Positions 19,807 through 29,420 of a stretch of 64,000 nt of DNA are shown in pieces; the first letter of the stretch is position 1, and each line of letters opens with the position of its first letter. Source of the DNA: Sphingomonas sp. Leaf17 (GTDB lineage Bacteria; Pseudomonadota; Alphaproteobacteria; Sphingomonadales; Sphingomonadaceae); NCBI RefSeq assembly GCF_001421505.1, contig NZ_LMKL01000009.1, positions 86,417 to 150,416 of the forward strand. Direction: 5' to 3'. Under the pieces are notes generated by a model. The model was given only the letters and a program-made list of their open reading frames with translations, had not been told where the DNA came from and made no database searches. The position numbers were made by a program, and so were the translations under genes.

Positions 19807-20402
19807 TACTTCGCCGCCTTGCGCAGCGCGAGGCGGACCAGCGCGTCGAGCGTGGCCCCCGACCCCAGTTCCTCGTCGGCGGAAGCGACCGCACTCGCCG
19901 CCTCGGCCGGGCGGAAACCCAGGTTCAGCATCGCCGATACCGCGTCCGCCGTCGCGCCGGCCAGCGGCACCGACGACAGGCCATCCGCCGGAATGGGCAG
20001 GCCGCCGACCTTGTCCTTCAATTCCATCACGATCCTTTGCGCCAGTTTCGGCCCGACGCCATTGGCCCGCGCGACCATCGCCTTGTCGCCGCCGGCGATC
20101 GCGCGCGACAGATCCCCCGGTTCCAGCGCCGACAGGATAGCCAGCGCCACTCGAGCGCCGACGCCCTGCACCCCGGTCAACAACCGGAACCAGTCGCGTT
20201 CGGCCGCACTGGCGAACCCGACCAGCCGTATGAAATCCTCCGCCACCAGCATTTCGGTATGCAGCATCGCGGCCTCACCCACCGGCCCCAGCGAGGCGAG
20301 CGTGCGCGACGACGCGCCGACCAGATAACCGACGCCGCCGACGTCGATGACGGCATGGTCGATGCCGGTGGAGTCCAGCCGTCCTTTGAGATGCGCGATC
20401 AT
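19806..20402 (-). CDS. ruvA: Holliday junction DNA-binding protein RuvA
   Basis: A 198-aa protein forming tetramers that hold the four-way junction and recruit RuvB. Domain I is the OB-fold ([26 protein letters not shown]), domain II carries the helix-hairpin-helix motifs ([20 protein letters not shown] and [19 protein letters not shown]), and domain III (about 150-198) is the RuvB-binding helical bundle. It is the first gene of the ruvA-X-ruvB operon, with its promoter probably in the 216-bp divergent gap to the large helicase gene. Confidence 0.96.
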   Translation of the reverse strand: MIAHLKGRLDSTGIDHAVIDVGGVGYLVGASSRTLASLGPVGEAAMLHTEMLVAEDFIRLVGFASAAERDWFRLLTGVQGVGARVALAILSALEPGDLSRAIAGGDKAMVARANGVGPKLAQRIVMELKDKVGGLPIPADGLSSVPLAGATADAVSAMLNLGFRPAEAASAVASADEELGSGATLDALVRLALRKAAK

Positions 20403-20618
20403 GGCGCACAGCGGTAGAACAAAGCGGGAGCGGCGTCATCCCGGGAAAACGGGCCAAAGACCATGGACTGACCTGCAACCGGCATCACGCCGTGAAATCA
20501 CGCGGCGAATCAAAGGGGGAGGCTTGGCATCGTTCCCGCTTTGTCCGATACCGGCCCGGCAGGGCACCGAACGCGTCGGTCCGCCACCCATCGCCACTAC
20601 CGGGCCGAACAGCACATC

Positions 20619-23600
20619 ATGACCAAAATCCAGAGTCCGACCGACGCCACCGAACCGCGGGGCGACCTGCAACGCCTGTTCGACGCGACCCGCAAGCGGC
20701 TCGTCGACACCGGAACCCGCAACCGGCTGGTCCATGTCAACCGCGACAATGTGCGCGGCAATGTCGTGGCGATCGTCAACGAACGGTCGGACGCGGTCTG
20801 GTCGATCCTGTCGGCGGGCCGGACGATGCGGTTCCGCGCGCTGGGGCATGATGGCCCGCGCGATCCGGCGCAGATGACCGAGGTCGTGTTCGCCGATACC
20901 GCCGACATCGCCGAACGGCAGGCCGACCTGCTGCTGGAAACCCGCCTTGGCCCCGATGCGCTGGCCAGGAAGCTGCTGGGCATCGCACGCGAGGCACGGA
21001 CCGCGGAGGAGGAGCAGGGGATCAACATTCTCTACCTCGCGCTTGGGTTCCTGACCTGGTTCGAGGACAAGACATCGCGCGTGGCGCGCGAGGCACCGCT
21101 CGTGCTGCTGCCGGTCGAGCTGGTCCGCAACGCGCGCACCTCCACCTACGACCTGCGATTGCGTGACGAGGATCTCATCACCAACCTGCCGCTGCAACAG
21201 CGGCTGGCCGACGATTTCGGTATCGCCCTGCCGCCGCTTGAGGTCGGCGATGGCTGGACGCCGGGCGCCTATTTCGCGCAGGTCGAGGGCGTCGTCGCCG
21301 ACCGCACCGGCTGGCGCGTCGAGCGCGATGCGATGCAGCTTGGCTTCTTCTCGTTCGCCAAGCTGCTGATGTACCGCGACCTTGCGCTGGACGCCTGGCC
21401 CGACGGCGCGCTGGAGGCACACGGCCTGACACGCGGGCTGCTGTATGACGGGTTCGCCGCCGAACCGCCGCTGTTTGCGCCCGACGACCGGCTGGACGTC
21501 GTGCTGCCGCCGGACAGGCTGTTCCACGTCGTCGATGCCGATGCCAGCCAGGCGCGCGTGATCGAGGAGGTGCGCGCCGGTCGCAACCTGGTGGTGCAGG
21601 GACCGCCCGGCACCGGCAAGAGCCAGACCATCACCAACATCATCGCCGCCGCCGCGCGCGAGGGAAAAACGGTGCTGTTCGTCGCGGAAAAGATGGCGGC
21701 GCTGTCGGTCGTCCACGACCGGCTGGTGAAGACCGGCCTGCGCGACATCTGCCTCGAACTCCATTCGCGCACCGCCAGCAAGAAGGTGGTACTGGAGGAG
21801 GTCGCGCGGACGCTGGCCGCGGCGCAGATGGTGCCGGCGATGCCCGGCGCGCCCGTGGCACTGACCGAGGTGCGCGACCGGCTGAACGCGATCGCAGGCC
21901 AGTTGCACGCACCCATTGGCGACACCGGCGAAACCCCGTTTTCGGTGCTGGGGCGTCAGGCGCGCTATATCGGTGCGGGCGCGCCGACGCCGATGCTGGA
22001 GACCGAGGCGCTGGCGACGATGAGCCGTGCGACGCTCGACACGCTGACCGAACAGGTGCTGGCGCTTGGCACCGCGCTGGACATCGCGGGACCGGTCGAT
22101 GCGCATCCGTTCGCGGGCGTCGGTGCGCTGCACCTGCAACCGGTCGCGGTGGCGCGGCTTGCCGGCCTGCTGGCTGAGGCGGCGGAGCAGGCGTCCGCGT
22201 TGCGCGCGGCGATCGACGCAGCCCTGACCGCGTTCGGCCTGCCGCTGCCCCGTGCGTTTGCCAGCGCCCCAGCGGTCGCGGACATGCTCGCCCGGCTCGA
22301 CGATCGGCCGGACGGTGACCCGGCCCTGATCCGCGCGCTGCTGACCGCCGCCGACCCGGCGCGACTGGCGCAGGGACTGGACGCCGCGCGCCGCTGGCGC
22401 GCGTTGCGTGATGCCGAGCAGGCGACCTTCGCCGATGCCGCGTTCGACAGCGATCCCGCGCCATGGCGCGCGCCGATCGTCGGTGGCACCGGATCGTTCT
22501 TCGCGCGCTGGGGATCGGCCTATCGCGCCGCGTCGCGCGCGCTTGCATCGGTGCTGCCGAACGCCCTGCCGCGCACCGCCGACGACCGGCTCGCGCTGGT
22601 CGACCGGTTGCTCGACGTAGCGCGGTTGCGACGCGCATGGGGGGAGGACGAGGCGTTTCTGGCCGCGACGCTTGGGGCCGCGTGGCGCGGCGAACGGACC
22701 GATTTCGCGCGCATCGCGGCCATTGCCGACTGGGCCGCGCAAGTACGCGCCGGGCCGCTGACGCTCGATCCCGACCGGGTGATCGCGGTCGCCGCCGATC
22801 CGGCGCGCGCGGCCATGGCCACGGCGCTGGACCGCACGCTGCCACCGGCACGGACGTCGATCGACACGGCAATATCCACGCTGATGCTCGACCCCGGCCT
22901 GTTCGATGGCGGTATCGACGGCACTGACCTCACGCAGATCGCCGACCGGCTGGCGACGATGGCCCGCCAGACCGATCGCTACGCGGAGTGGACCCGCCTG
23001 CGCCGGATCGAACGCCGGCTGGACGAGGCCGGGCTGGCCGCACTGACGGACGCGATGCGCGCGCGGACGTTCGACGGACAGGCGGCAGTCACCGAACTGA
23101 CCTTCGCGCGCGCGGAACGGTTGTGGCGCGACGCGATCGCCGCATCGCCCGATCTTGCCACCTTCGCCGACCTCGACCGCCATGCGCTCGCCGCCCGGTT
23201 CGCGCAGCTTGAACGCGCGGCGCTGGCCGATAACGTCACCGCGATCCTCGCCACGCATCTGGCACAGGTGCCGCAGGGCGCGCAGGGCGAGATGGCGGTG
23301 GTGCGCGGCGAGATCGGCAAGAAGCGCGCGCACATGGCGATCCGCCAGCTTTTCCGGCGCGCGCCGGCGGCGTTGCAGCGGATCAAGCCGGTGCTGCTGA
23401 TGAGTCCGATCTCGGTCGCGCAATATCTGACCCCGGGTGCGCTCGACTTCGACCTGCTGGTCATCGACGAGGCGAGCCAGGTCCGGCCAGAGGATGCGCT
23501 GGGTGCCGTCGCCCGCGCGAACCAGATCGTCGTGGTCGGCGACCAGAAGCAGTTGCCGCCATCGTCCTTCTTCGACCGTCTGGTCGCCGACGACGATCCC

Positions 23601-25295
23601 GACGATGCGCCGGACGACGGCGACACGCCGGACCTGCTCGGCGGTGCGGCGGCGCTCGGTTCGCTCGAAAGCATCCTGTCCCTGTGCGAGGCGCGCGGCC
23701 TGTCGTCGCGGATGCTGCAATGGCATTACCGGTCGCGCGATCCGTCACTGATCCGCGTGTCGAACCGCGAATTCTACCGCGACGCGCTGATCCTGCCGCC
23801 CTCCCCGCTGGAACACGACCCCGCCTATGGCCTGATCTTCACCCGCGTCGACGGCGTGTACGACAAGGGCGGCAAGCGCGACAACCGGCTGGAGGGCGAC
23901 GCGATCGTCGCGCGGGTCGCGGAACACGCCCGTGCGCATCCCGACCTGTCGCTGGGCATCGTCACCTTCTCGTCGGCGCAGCGCAACACCATCACCGAAC
24001 TGCTGGACTATGCCCGCCGCACCGATACCGCGCTCGACGCCTTCCTGCGCGAGGGACAGTCGGAGGACGTGTTCGTCAAGAACATCGAAAACGTGCAGGG
24101 CGACGAACGCGACGTCATCCTGGTGAGTGTGGGCTACGGCCCGACCATCCCCGGCGGGCGGCTGACCAGCATGACCTTCGGCCCCGTCAACAGCGAGGGC
24201 GGCGAGCGGCGGCTGAACGTGCTGTTCACCCGCGCCCGACTGCGCTGCGAGGTGTTCGCCTCGTTCGATCCGGGCGACATCGACATCGCCCGCGTCGCGC
24301 GGGAGGGGCCGCGTATCCTGAAACGGTTCCTCGATTACGCGCAGTCGGGGCGGATCGAGGAAGCGACCGTCACCGGCCGCGCCGCCGATTCCCCGTTCGA
24401 GGAGGATGTCGCCGACGTGATCCGCAGCCTTGGCTATCTGGCCGATCCGCAGGTCGGCTCGGCCGGGTTCCGCATCGACCTGGGCATACGCCATCCCGAC
24501 ACGCCAGGCACCTATGTGCTGGCGGTCGAATGCGACGGCGCGACCTATCACTCGGCGCTGTGGGCGCGCGAGCGCGACCGGTTGCGGCAGGATGTGCTGG
24601 AGCATCTCGGCTGGCGCTTCCACCGGATCTGGAGCACCGACTGGTTCCATGACCGCGCGGCCGAGATCGCGCGGTTGCAGGCAGCCCTGGCCGAGGCGCG
24701 CACTGCCACCGCGCACGGCGTGACGCTGGACGGGGCCAATGCGCGGCGGGGCGGGACGACCGACGCGCCGCCGCCCGCGCATCTGGTGGTGATGCCCGAG
24801 GCTCCGGTGCGGGTCATGCCGGCCTATGTCCGCGCCGACTTCACGGTCGACACCGACGCCGAACCCCACATGGTCGCCGTGGCGGAACTGGCCGCACTGG
24901 CCCGTGCGATCGTCGAAGTCGAGGGTCCGGTCCATGTCGAGGAAATCGCCCGCCGGATCGCCGCCAGTTTCGGCCGCGACAAGGCGGGCCGGCGCGTGCT
25001 GGTTGCGACGCAGGAGGCGCTGGCCGCGACCGACCTGCAAAAGGACGGCGACTTCTGGTTCACGCCTGCGCAAGGCATAAATCCGCCGGTGCGCGACCGG
25101 TCGGCGGAGACGGGCGCGACCGTGAAGGCGGATGCGCTGTCCGACCTGGAGATCCGCGCCGCGCTGGCCATCGCGCGCGCCGACAATGCGGGCGGCAGCG
25201 ACGACGACCTGATCCGCACCGCCGCCCGGCTGATGGGCTTTCGCCGGGTCCGCGCGGACCTGCAGGCGCGGATCGGAAGCGGGCTGGCCGGCTGA
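20619..25295 (+). CDS. DUF4011 SF1 helicase with Vsr-like nuclease and DUF3320
   Basis: A giant protein of about 1558 aa. DUF4011 begins near residue 15 (LFDATRKRLVDTGTRNRL). The SF1/Upf1-like helicase core is split: Walker A VVQGPPGTGKSQT at about 325-337, Walker B LLVIDEASQ at about 946-954 after a 600-residue insertion, then GDQKQLPPSSFF, NVQGDERDVILVSVGYGP and RRLNVLFTRARLRC. A Vsr/MTES_1575-type nuclease follows (about 1260-1355; FRIDLGI, LAVECDGATYHS, WRFHRIWSTDWF) and DUF3320 is C-terminal (about 1415-1500). Helicase-Vsr fusions of this kind are linked to phage defence. Start is uncertain: TTG 20541 lies in the same frame. It stands alone. Confidence 0.85.
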   Translation: MTKIQSPTDATEPRGDLQRLFDATRKRLVDTGTRNRLVHVNRDNVRGNVVAIVNERSDAVWSILSAGRTMRFRALGHDGPRDPAQMTEVVFADTADIAERQADLLLETRLGPDALARKLLGIAREARTAEEEQGINILYLALGFLTWFEDKTSRVAREAPLVLLPVELVRNARTSTYDLRLRDEDLITNLPLQQRLADDFGIALPPLEVGDGWTPGAYFAQVEGVVADRTGWRVERDAMQLGFFSFAKLLMYRDLALDAWPDGALEAHGLTRGLLYDGFAAEPPLFAPDDRLDVVLPPDRLFHVVDADASQARVIEEVRAGRNLVVQGPPGTGKSQTITNIIAAAAREGKTVLFVAEKMAALSVVHDRLVKTGLRDICLELHSRTASKKVVLEEVARTLAAAQMVPAMPGAPVALTEVRDRLNAIAGQLHAPIGDTGETPFSVLGRQARYIGAGAPTPMLETEALATMSRATLDTLTEQVLALGTALDIAGPVDAHPFAGVGALHLQPVAVARLAGLLAEAAEQASALRAAIDAALTAFGLPLPRAFASAPAVADMLARLDDRPDGDPALIRALLTAADPARLAQGLDAARRWRALRDAEQATFADAAFDSDPAPWRAPIVGGTGSFFARWGSAYRAASRALASVLPNALPRTADDRLALVDRLLDVARLRRAWGEDEAFLAATLGAAWRGERTDFARIAAIADWAAQVRAGPLTLDPDRVIAVAADPARAAMATALDRTLPPARTSIDTAISTLMLDPGLFDGGIDGTDLTQIADRLATMARQTDRYAEWTRLRRIERRLDEAGLAALTDAMRARTFDGQAAVTELTFARAERLWRDAIAASPDLATFADLDRHALAARFAQLERAALADNVTAILATHLAQVPQGAQGEMAVVRGEIGKKRAHMAIRQLFRRAPAALQRIKPVLLMSPISVAQYLTPGALDFDLLVIDEASQVRPEDALGAVARANQIVVVGDQKQLPPSSFFDRLVADDDPDDAPDDGDTPDLLGGAAALGSLESILSLCEARGLSSRMLQWHYRSRDPSLIRVSNREFYRDALILPPSPLEHDPAYGLIFTRVDGVYDKGGKRDNRLEGDAIVARVAEHARAHPDLSLGIVTFSSAQRNTITELLDYARRTDTALDAFLREGQSEDVFVKNIENVQGDERDVILVSVGYGPTIPGGRLTSMTFGPVNSEGGERRLNVLFTRARLRCEVFASFDPGDIDIARVAREGPRILKRFLDYAQSGRIEEATVTGRAADSPFEEDVADVIRSLGYLADPQVGSAGFRIDLGIRHPDTPGTYVLAVECDGATYHSALWARERDRLRQDVLEHLGWRFHRIWSTDWFHDRAAEIARLQAALAEARTATAHGVTLDGANARRGGTTDAPPPAHLVVMPEAPVRVMPAYVRADFTVDTDAEPHMVAVAELAALARAIVEVEGPVHVEEIARRIAASFGRDKAGRRVLVATQEALAATDLQKDGDFWFTPAQGINPPVRDRSAETGATVKADALSDLEIRAALAIARADNAGGSDDDLIRTAARLMGFRRVRADLQARIGSGLAG

Positions 25296-25322
25296 CGGTC
25301 GCGTGGCCAGTCGGTCGCGCGG

Positions 25323-26414
25323 TTAATCGGTGGCGCGGTCGTCGGACACCGCGTCACCCGGCGCGGTGCGCTCCTCGGTCAGGATCTGCCAGCCGGTCAG
25401 GAACAGCGCGCCGGCCAGCGGCCCGACGACGATACCGCTGAGGCCGACCAGATTGATGCCGCCCAGCGTCGTCACCAGCACCATCCAGTCGGGGATCCCC
25501 GAATCGCGCCCGACCAGGATCGGCCGCAGGATGTTGTCGGCCAGGCCGATGACCATCACGCCCGCGCCGACGACGACCGCCGCCTGCCAGATCGCGCCGG
25601 TCGCCAGCAGATAGACCGCCACCGGTGCCCAGATGATCGCCGGGCCGACCGCGGGCAACAGCGCGGCGATCGCCATCAACATGCCCCACAGCAAGGCGGC
25701 CGGCAGCCCGACGATCCAGAAGGTGACCGCCCCCAGCGCGCCCTGCGCCAGCGCGACCAGCCCCGACCCCTTGATCGTCGCACGCACCACCGCGTTGAAC
25801 TTGTCGGCCAGCCGTTTGGCGATGTCCTGCCGCAACGGCAGCGCGCGCACCACCGCCGGCCCGATCCGGTCGCCGTCGCGCAGCAGGAAGAAGGTGACGT
25901 ACAGCCCGACGCCGAACGCCAGCAGGAACGCCGCCGCGTTCGCGCCGATGGTGAAGGCCTGCTGCGCGATCGTGCTTACCGAATTGCTGACGATCTGCGT
26001 CACGCGCGCCTGCACCTGGTCGAACGTGTCATAGCCCGACCCGTCGAGCAGGCGCTGGATCCGGCGCGGCAGGGCATCGTGCATCTGCTGGAAATAGGCG
26101 GCGAAGTTGACCTGTCCGCTGCGCATCTGGCCGTACACGCCCGCCGCCTGATCGACGACAAGGCTGGCGATGACGACGCCCGGAATGACGACCGCCACGG
26201 TGATGATGAGCAGGGTCACCGCCGCCGCGGTATTGCGCCGGCCGGGCCACCGCGTCAGCAGGCGCTGGTACAGCGGCTGGAACAGCAACGCCGCCAGCAG
26301 CGCCCACAGCAGCGCGCCGATGAAGCTGGAGACGACCAGCGTCAGCGCGACGGTGATCGCGGCCAGGAACAGGATAAGGCCGCCATTTTCGACACGGGTC
26401 CGCGCGATGGTCAT
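25323..26414 (-). CDS. AI-2E family (YdiK/PerM) transporter
   Basis: A 363-aa membrane protein with about seven to eight helices arranged as in the AI-2E exporter family: two N-terminal helices (about 13-55), a helix near 65-85, a soluble loop (about 95-150) and a C-terminal block with LPAVGPAIIWAPVAVYL and the conserved DNILRPILVG region near residue 305. Members export autoinducer-2 or act in Na+/H+ exchange; the substrate cannot be told from sequence. It converges on the large helicase gene (27-bp gap). ATG 26414 is used because residues before it are not conserved. Confidence 0.85.
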   Translation of the reverse strand: MTIARTRVENGGLILFLAAITVALTLVVSSFIGALLWALLAALLFQPLYQRLLTRWPGRRNTAAAVTLLIITVAVVIPGVVIASLVVDQAAGVYGQMRSGQVNFAAYFQQMHDALPRRIQRLLDGSGYDTFDQVQARVTQIVSNSVSTIAQQAFTIGANAAAFLLAFGVGLYVTFFLLRDGDRIGPAVVRALPLRQDIAKRLADKFNAVVRATIKGSGLVALAQGALGAVTFWIVGLPAALLWGMLMAIAALLPAVGPAIIWAPVAVYLLATGAIWQAAVVVGAGVMVIGLADNILRPILVGRDSGIPDWMVLVTTLGGINLVGLSGIVVGPLAGALFLTGWQILTEERTAPGDAVSDDRATD

Positions 26415-26472
26415 GGTCGTTCTGCCTTGTCGTAAAGGCACCGGATGGTGCGCAACGGGTGAATCGCGAAAG

Positions 26473-26931
26473 TCATGGTCCGGCCCGGATATCGCCGTCC
26501 CGGCCCGGCGTCGACCGCTGCATCAGCACATAGGCCGCGCACAGGCCGATGACGACGCCGCCACCGGCGATCGGCCACACGCGCGGCCAGGTCCGCCATG
26601 CCAGCAACGCGAGGCCGAACGCCATGCCGGTGCACGCCATGATCTTGGCCCGGACCGGGATCACGCGCTCACGCCGCCACCCCAGGATCAGCGGCCCGAA
26701 CCGGGGATGGTCCAGCAACCGCCGCTCCAGCGCGGGCGACGACCGCGCGAAACAGCCTGCCGCCAGGATCAGGAAGATCGTGGTCGGCATCAGCGGCAGC
26801 ACCGCGCCGATGATGCCCAGCGCAACGCACGCCAGCCCCAGCGCGCGCCAGCCATGCCGCCGCCAGCCGATGCGGTCGTCAGGCACGCGCCGTCTCGCGC
26901 CGGACCGTCGATCGACGGTTCCGCCGATCAT
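26473..26931 (-). CDS. YbaN family (DUF454) membrane protein
   Basis: A 152-aa inner-membrane protein of the YbaN/DUF454 family. The signature is visible: ALGLACVALGIIGAVLPLMP, then TTIFLILAAGCFARSSPALE, RRLLDHPRFGPLI and the W-R-R-E-R-V-I-P stretch. Three to four membrane helices are predicted. Function of the family is unknown. It lies upstream of the AI-2E gene on the same strand with a 58-bp gap. Confidence 0.82.
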   Translation of the reverse strand: MIGGTVDRRSGARRRVPDDRIGWRRHGWRALGLACVALGIIGAVLPLMPTTIFLILAAGCFARSSPALERRLLDHPRFGPLILGWRRERVIPVRAKIMACTGMAFGLALLAWRTWPRVWPIAGGGVVIGLCAAYVLMQRSTPGRDGDIRAGP

Positions 26932-27007
26932 GGGCGTGGTTCGGCAAGGCTCGGGCGGACATCATCGGCCGGTTGATGCGCCAATTCGCGGTGGAATGCG
27001 ACCGCAA

Positions 27008-27023
27008 CACGGCATCTGCCGTG
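27008..27023. repeat. Inverted repeat in divergent promoter gap
   Basis: CACGGCA (27008-27014) and TGCCGTG (27017-27023) are perfect inverted arms with a 2-bp centre, in the 174-bp gap between the divergent DUF454 and DUF4126-like genes. It is a possible dimeric regulator site; no regulator is encoded next to it. Confidence 0.3.
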
Positions 27024-27105
27024 CCAAGACAGCCGCCGCCGCCCGGCGAACCAAAGGACAGCGTCGCGCGTTGCGCGTAATGCAGTCGATGACAGGAGTT
27101 TCACC

Positions 27106-27564
27106 ATGCTTGCCGCGTTCCTGATGGGTCTTGTCGGTGGTCAGCGCGCGATGACGCCGCTGGCGACCGTCGCGGTGGCGGCCACGCGCGGCGAATTGCC
27201 CGCCGACACCGGCGCGCCGGCGGTCCTTGCCCATCCGCTGGTCGCCGCCGGGGCGGTCGCGCTGGCGATCGGCGAAATGGCCGGCGACAAGCAGAAGACC
27301 GCCCCCGACCGGATTGTCGCGATCGGCCTTGCCGGGCGGTTCCTCACCTCGGCCATCGCCGGGGCCGCACTCAGCCCGCGCCGGCACCGCTGGCTTGGCG
27401 CGGCGATCGGTGGTGCCACCGCCATCGCCGCCGCCTATCCGGGCTGGCGGCTGCGGACCGGTGCGATGGCGCGGCACGGGCAGACCGCCACCGGCTTCAT
27501 CGAGGATGCCGTGGTCCTGTCCGGTGCCGCCGCGATCGTTCGTGGTCATCGGGACATGCGATAA
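27106..27564 (+). CDS. DUF4126-like small membrane protein
   Basis: A 152-aa hydrophobic protein. The N-terminus (AFLMGLVGGQRAMTPLA) and ALAIGEMAGDKQKTAPDR match the general look of DUF4126 or related small membrane proteins, with glycine-rich helices near 1-15, 45-60, 70-85 and 100-115. AGGAG lies 7 bp before the ATG, a good ribosome binding site. Family function is unknown and the family match is by eye. Confidence 0.65.
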   Translation: MLAAFLMGLVGGQRAMTPLATVAVAATRGELPADTGAPAVLAHPLVAAGAVALAIGEMAGDKQKTAPDRIVAIGLAGRFLTSAIAGAALSPRRHRWLGAAIGGATAIAAAYPGWRLRTGAMARHGQTATGFIEDAVVLSGAAAIVRGHRDMR

Positions 27565-27584
27565 CCGCCCTCGCCAACCACTGA

Positions 27585-27598
27585 TGGTAGCGCTACTC
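27585..27598. promoter_or_regulatory. xyl-box-like LacI operator upstream of GH39
   Basis: TGGTAGCGCTACTC contains a perfect 10-bp palindrome GTAGCGCTAC (27587-27596). It closely resembles the xyl-box TGGTAGCGCTAACA that LacI-type XylR repressors bind in Xanthomonas and relatives. It sits 54 bp ahead of the GH39 xylosidase start, where a repressor site would be expected. The match is by recall, not by scan. Confidence 0.55.
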
Positions 27599-27651
27599 TG
27601 GACGCAATCGCAGCACCGCCGACAGGTGCGCCGGGGTTGGGAGAGTGTGGC

Positions 27652-29253
27652 GTGGCGCAATGGAACATCATGGTCTGGGCCGCCGCGTCGATCGGCATGG
27701 CGGCTGCGATGCCTGCACCCGCCACCGCCCAGACCGCCGTGCAAGCTACCGCCCAGACTACCGCGCCAGCCGCCCGCACGATCATCGTCGATGCCGGCGG
27801 CCCCGGCCGCCCACGCGACCGGATGGCGCAGATGGCGATCGGCTCCGACTTTCCCGGTACGCTGTTGCGCGAGGACAGCCTGGCCCAGTTGCGCACGGTG
27901 CAGAAGGAATTGCGATTCCGCTACATCCGCTTCCACAACATCTTCGCCGACCAGCTTGGCACCGTCCGCCGGGTCGATGGCCGGATCGTCTATGACTGGC
28001 GCAAAGTCGATGCGTTGTACGACCGGCTGCTCGGTATGGGACTGAAGCCCTTTGTCGAACTTGGCTTCACGCCGGATGCGATCAAACAGTCGGACCAGAC
28101 GATCTTCTACTGGAAGGGCAACACCTCGCATCCGCAGCCCGCCGAATGGACCGCGCTGGTCGATGCCTTAGTCCGGCACGCGGTCGCGCGCTACGGCGCG
28201 ACGGAAGTCCGCAACTGGTATTTCGAGTTCTGGAACGAACCCAATCTCGCCGGCTTCTGGGAGGGTGCCGACCAGAAGGCCTATTTCGACTATTACGCCC
28301 GCACCGTGCGCGCGATCAAGGCGATCGACCCGGCCCTGCGCGTCGGCGGGCCGGCCACCGCCGGGGCCGACTGGGTGCCGGCATTTCTGGCCTATGCCAA
28401 GGCAAACGCCCTGCCCGTCGATTTCATCGCGACCCACACCTATGGCGTGGAGGGCGGGTTCCTCGACGAGAAGGGCGAAGGCGACAACAAGCTGTCGCGC
28501 GATCCGGACGCGGTCGTAAAAGACGTGCGCAAGGTCCGTGCGGAGATGGTCGCGGCGGGCCGGGGGACGCTGCCGCTGTTCTTCACCGAATGGAGCACCA
28601 GCTACAATCCGCGCGACCCGATTCACGACGATTATCTCAGCGCCGCCTATATCCTGTCTAAACTGCGTCGGACCGAGGGGCTGGCGCAGGGCATGAGCTA
28701 CTGGACGTTCAGCGACCTGTTTGAGGAGCCGGGTCCGCAGACCCGGCCGTTCGACGGCGGGTTCGGCCTGATGACGCCGCAGGGGATCCGCAAGGCGTCC
28801 TGGTTCGCGTATAAGTATCTGGCTGATCTGGGGGATCGCGAACTGCCGACCGGCGACGACCAGAGCATCGCCGCGATACAGGGCACGACAGTCCAGTTGC
28901 TCGCGTGGCGCGACGTCCTGCCCGACCAGCCTGTCAGCAACCGCCCGTTCTTCACCAGGGTGCGGCCACCGGCGGCGGCTGCGCCGATCGACCTGCGTCT
29001 CGCGGGCCTGAAACCCGGCGCATACCAGATGACGCTGCGCCGCACCGGATTCCGCCAGAATGACGCCTATAGCGCCTATCTCGACATGGGCCGGCCGGCG
29101 AGCCTGTCGCCCGCGCAGCTACGCCAGTTGCAGACGCTGAGCGCCGATATCCCCGTCGTCACGGCCATACGCGTCGGGGCAGACTGCCACGCACGCGTCA
29201 CCCTGCCGATGCGCGACCATGACGTGGTGATGGTCGAGTTGCGTCCGCGCTGA
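27652..29253 (+). CDS. GH39 family glycoside hydrolase (beta-xylosidase type)
   Basis: A secreted or periplasmic enzyme of about 533 aa. Signal peptide ends near PAPATAQ. The (beta/alpha)8 barrel has the acid/base in FWNEPNLAGF (E196) and the nucleophile in LFFTEWST (E313), and SYWTFSDLFEEPGP, all GH39 hallmarks; a C-terminal beta domain (about 400-533) follows. GH39 members release xylose or iduronic acid. The GTG at 27652 has GGGAGAG 6 bp upstream; ATG 27670 is an alternative. A xyl-box-like palindrome upstream supports xylose control. Confidence 0.86.
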   Translation: MAQWNIMVWAAASIGMAAAMPAPATAQTAVQATAQTTAPAARTIIVDAGGPGRPRDRMAQMAIGSDFPGTLLREDSLAQLRTVQKELRFRYIRFHNIFADQLGTVRRVDGRIVYDWRKVDALYDRLLGMGLKPFVELGFTPDAIKQSDQTIFYWKGNTSHPQPAEWTALVDALVRHAVARYGATEVRNWYFEFWNEPNLAGFWEGADQKAYFDYYARTVRAIKAIDPALRVGGPATAGADWVPAFLAYAKANALPVDFIATHTYGVEGGFLDEKGEGDNKLSRDPDAVVKDVRKVRAEMVAAGRGTLPLFFTEWSTSYNPRDPIHDDYLSAAYILSKLRRTEGLAQGMSYWTFSDLFEEPGPQTRPFDGGFGLMTPQGIRKASWFAYKYLADLGDRELPTGDDQSIAAIQGTTVQLLAWRDVLPDQPVSNRPFFTRVRPPAAAAPIDLRLAGLKPGAYQMTLRRTGFRQNDAYSAYLDMGRPASLSPAQLRQLQTLSADIPVVTAIRVGADCHARVTLPMRDHDVVMVELRPR

Positions 29254-29314
29254 TCGCGGTGGCGGGGCGTACGGGTCGTCAATTCAGGTTCGTCGTTGCG
29301 ATCCGTCGAAATCA

Positions 29315-29352
29315 CATCTCCGTTCCCTCGCCTTCGCGGAGGAACGGAGATG
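29315..29352. terminator. Bidirectional hairpin between GH39 and oxidoreductase genes
   Basis: CATCTCCGTTCC (29315-29326) and GGAACGGAGATG (29341-29352) are perfect 12-bp arms with a 14-nt loop. They lie in the 167-bp gap between two convergent genes. On the minus strand the stem is followed by TGATTTCG. A terminator serving both transcripts is likely, although U-tracts are short. Confidence 0.6.
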
Positions 29353-29420
29353 GCGTCGACAGATGACGGTCCCCGAAAAGCCTCGACGCAGTCCGCCAGA
29401 CCATGCGGGGACCGCGCGGG

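Noticed and set aside
20436..23726. A minus-strand open frame of over 1000 codons opposite the helicase gene
   Set aside because: It is the antisense shadow of the helicase coding frame in high-GC DNA; its translation is Arg/Gln/Gly-rich with no domain, whereas the plus frame has full helicase motifs.
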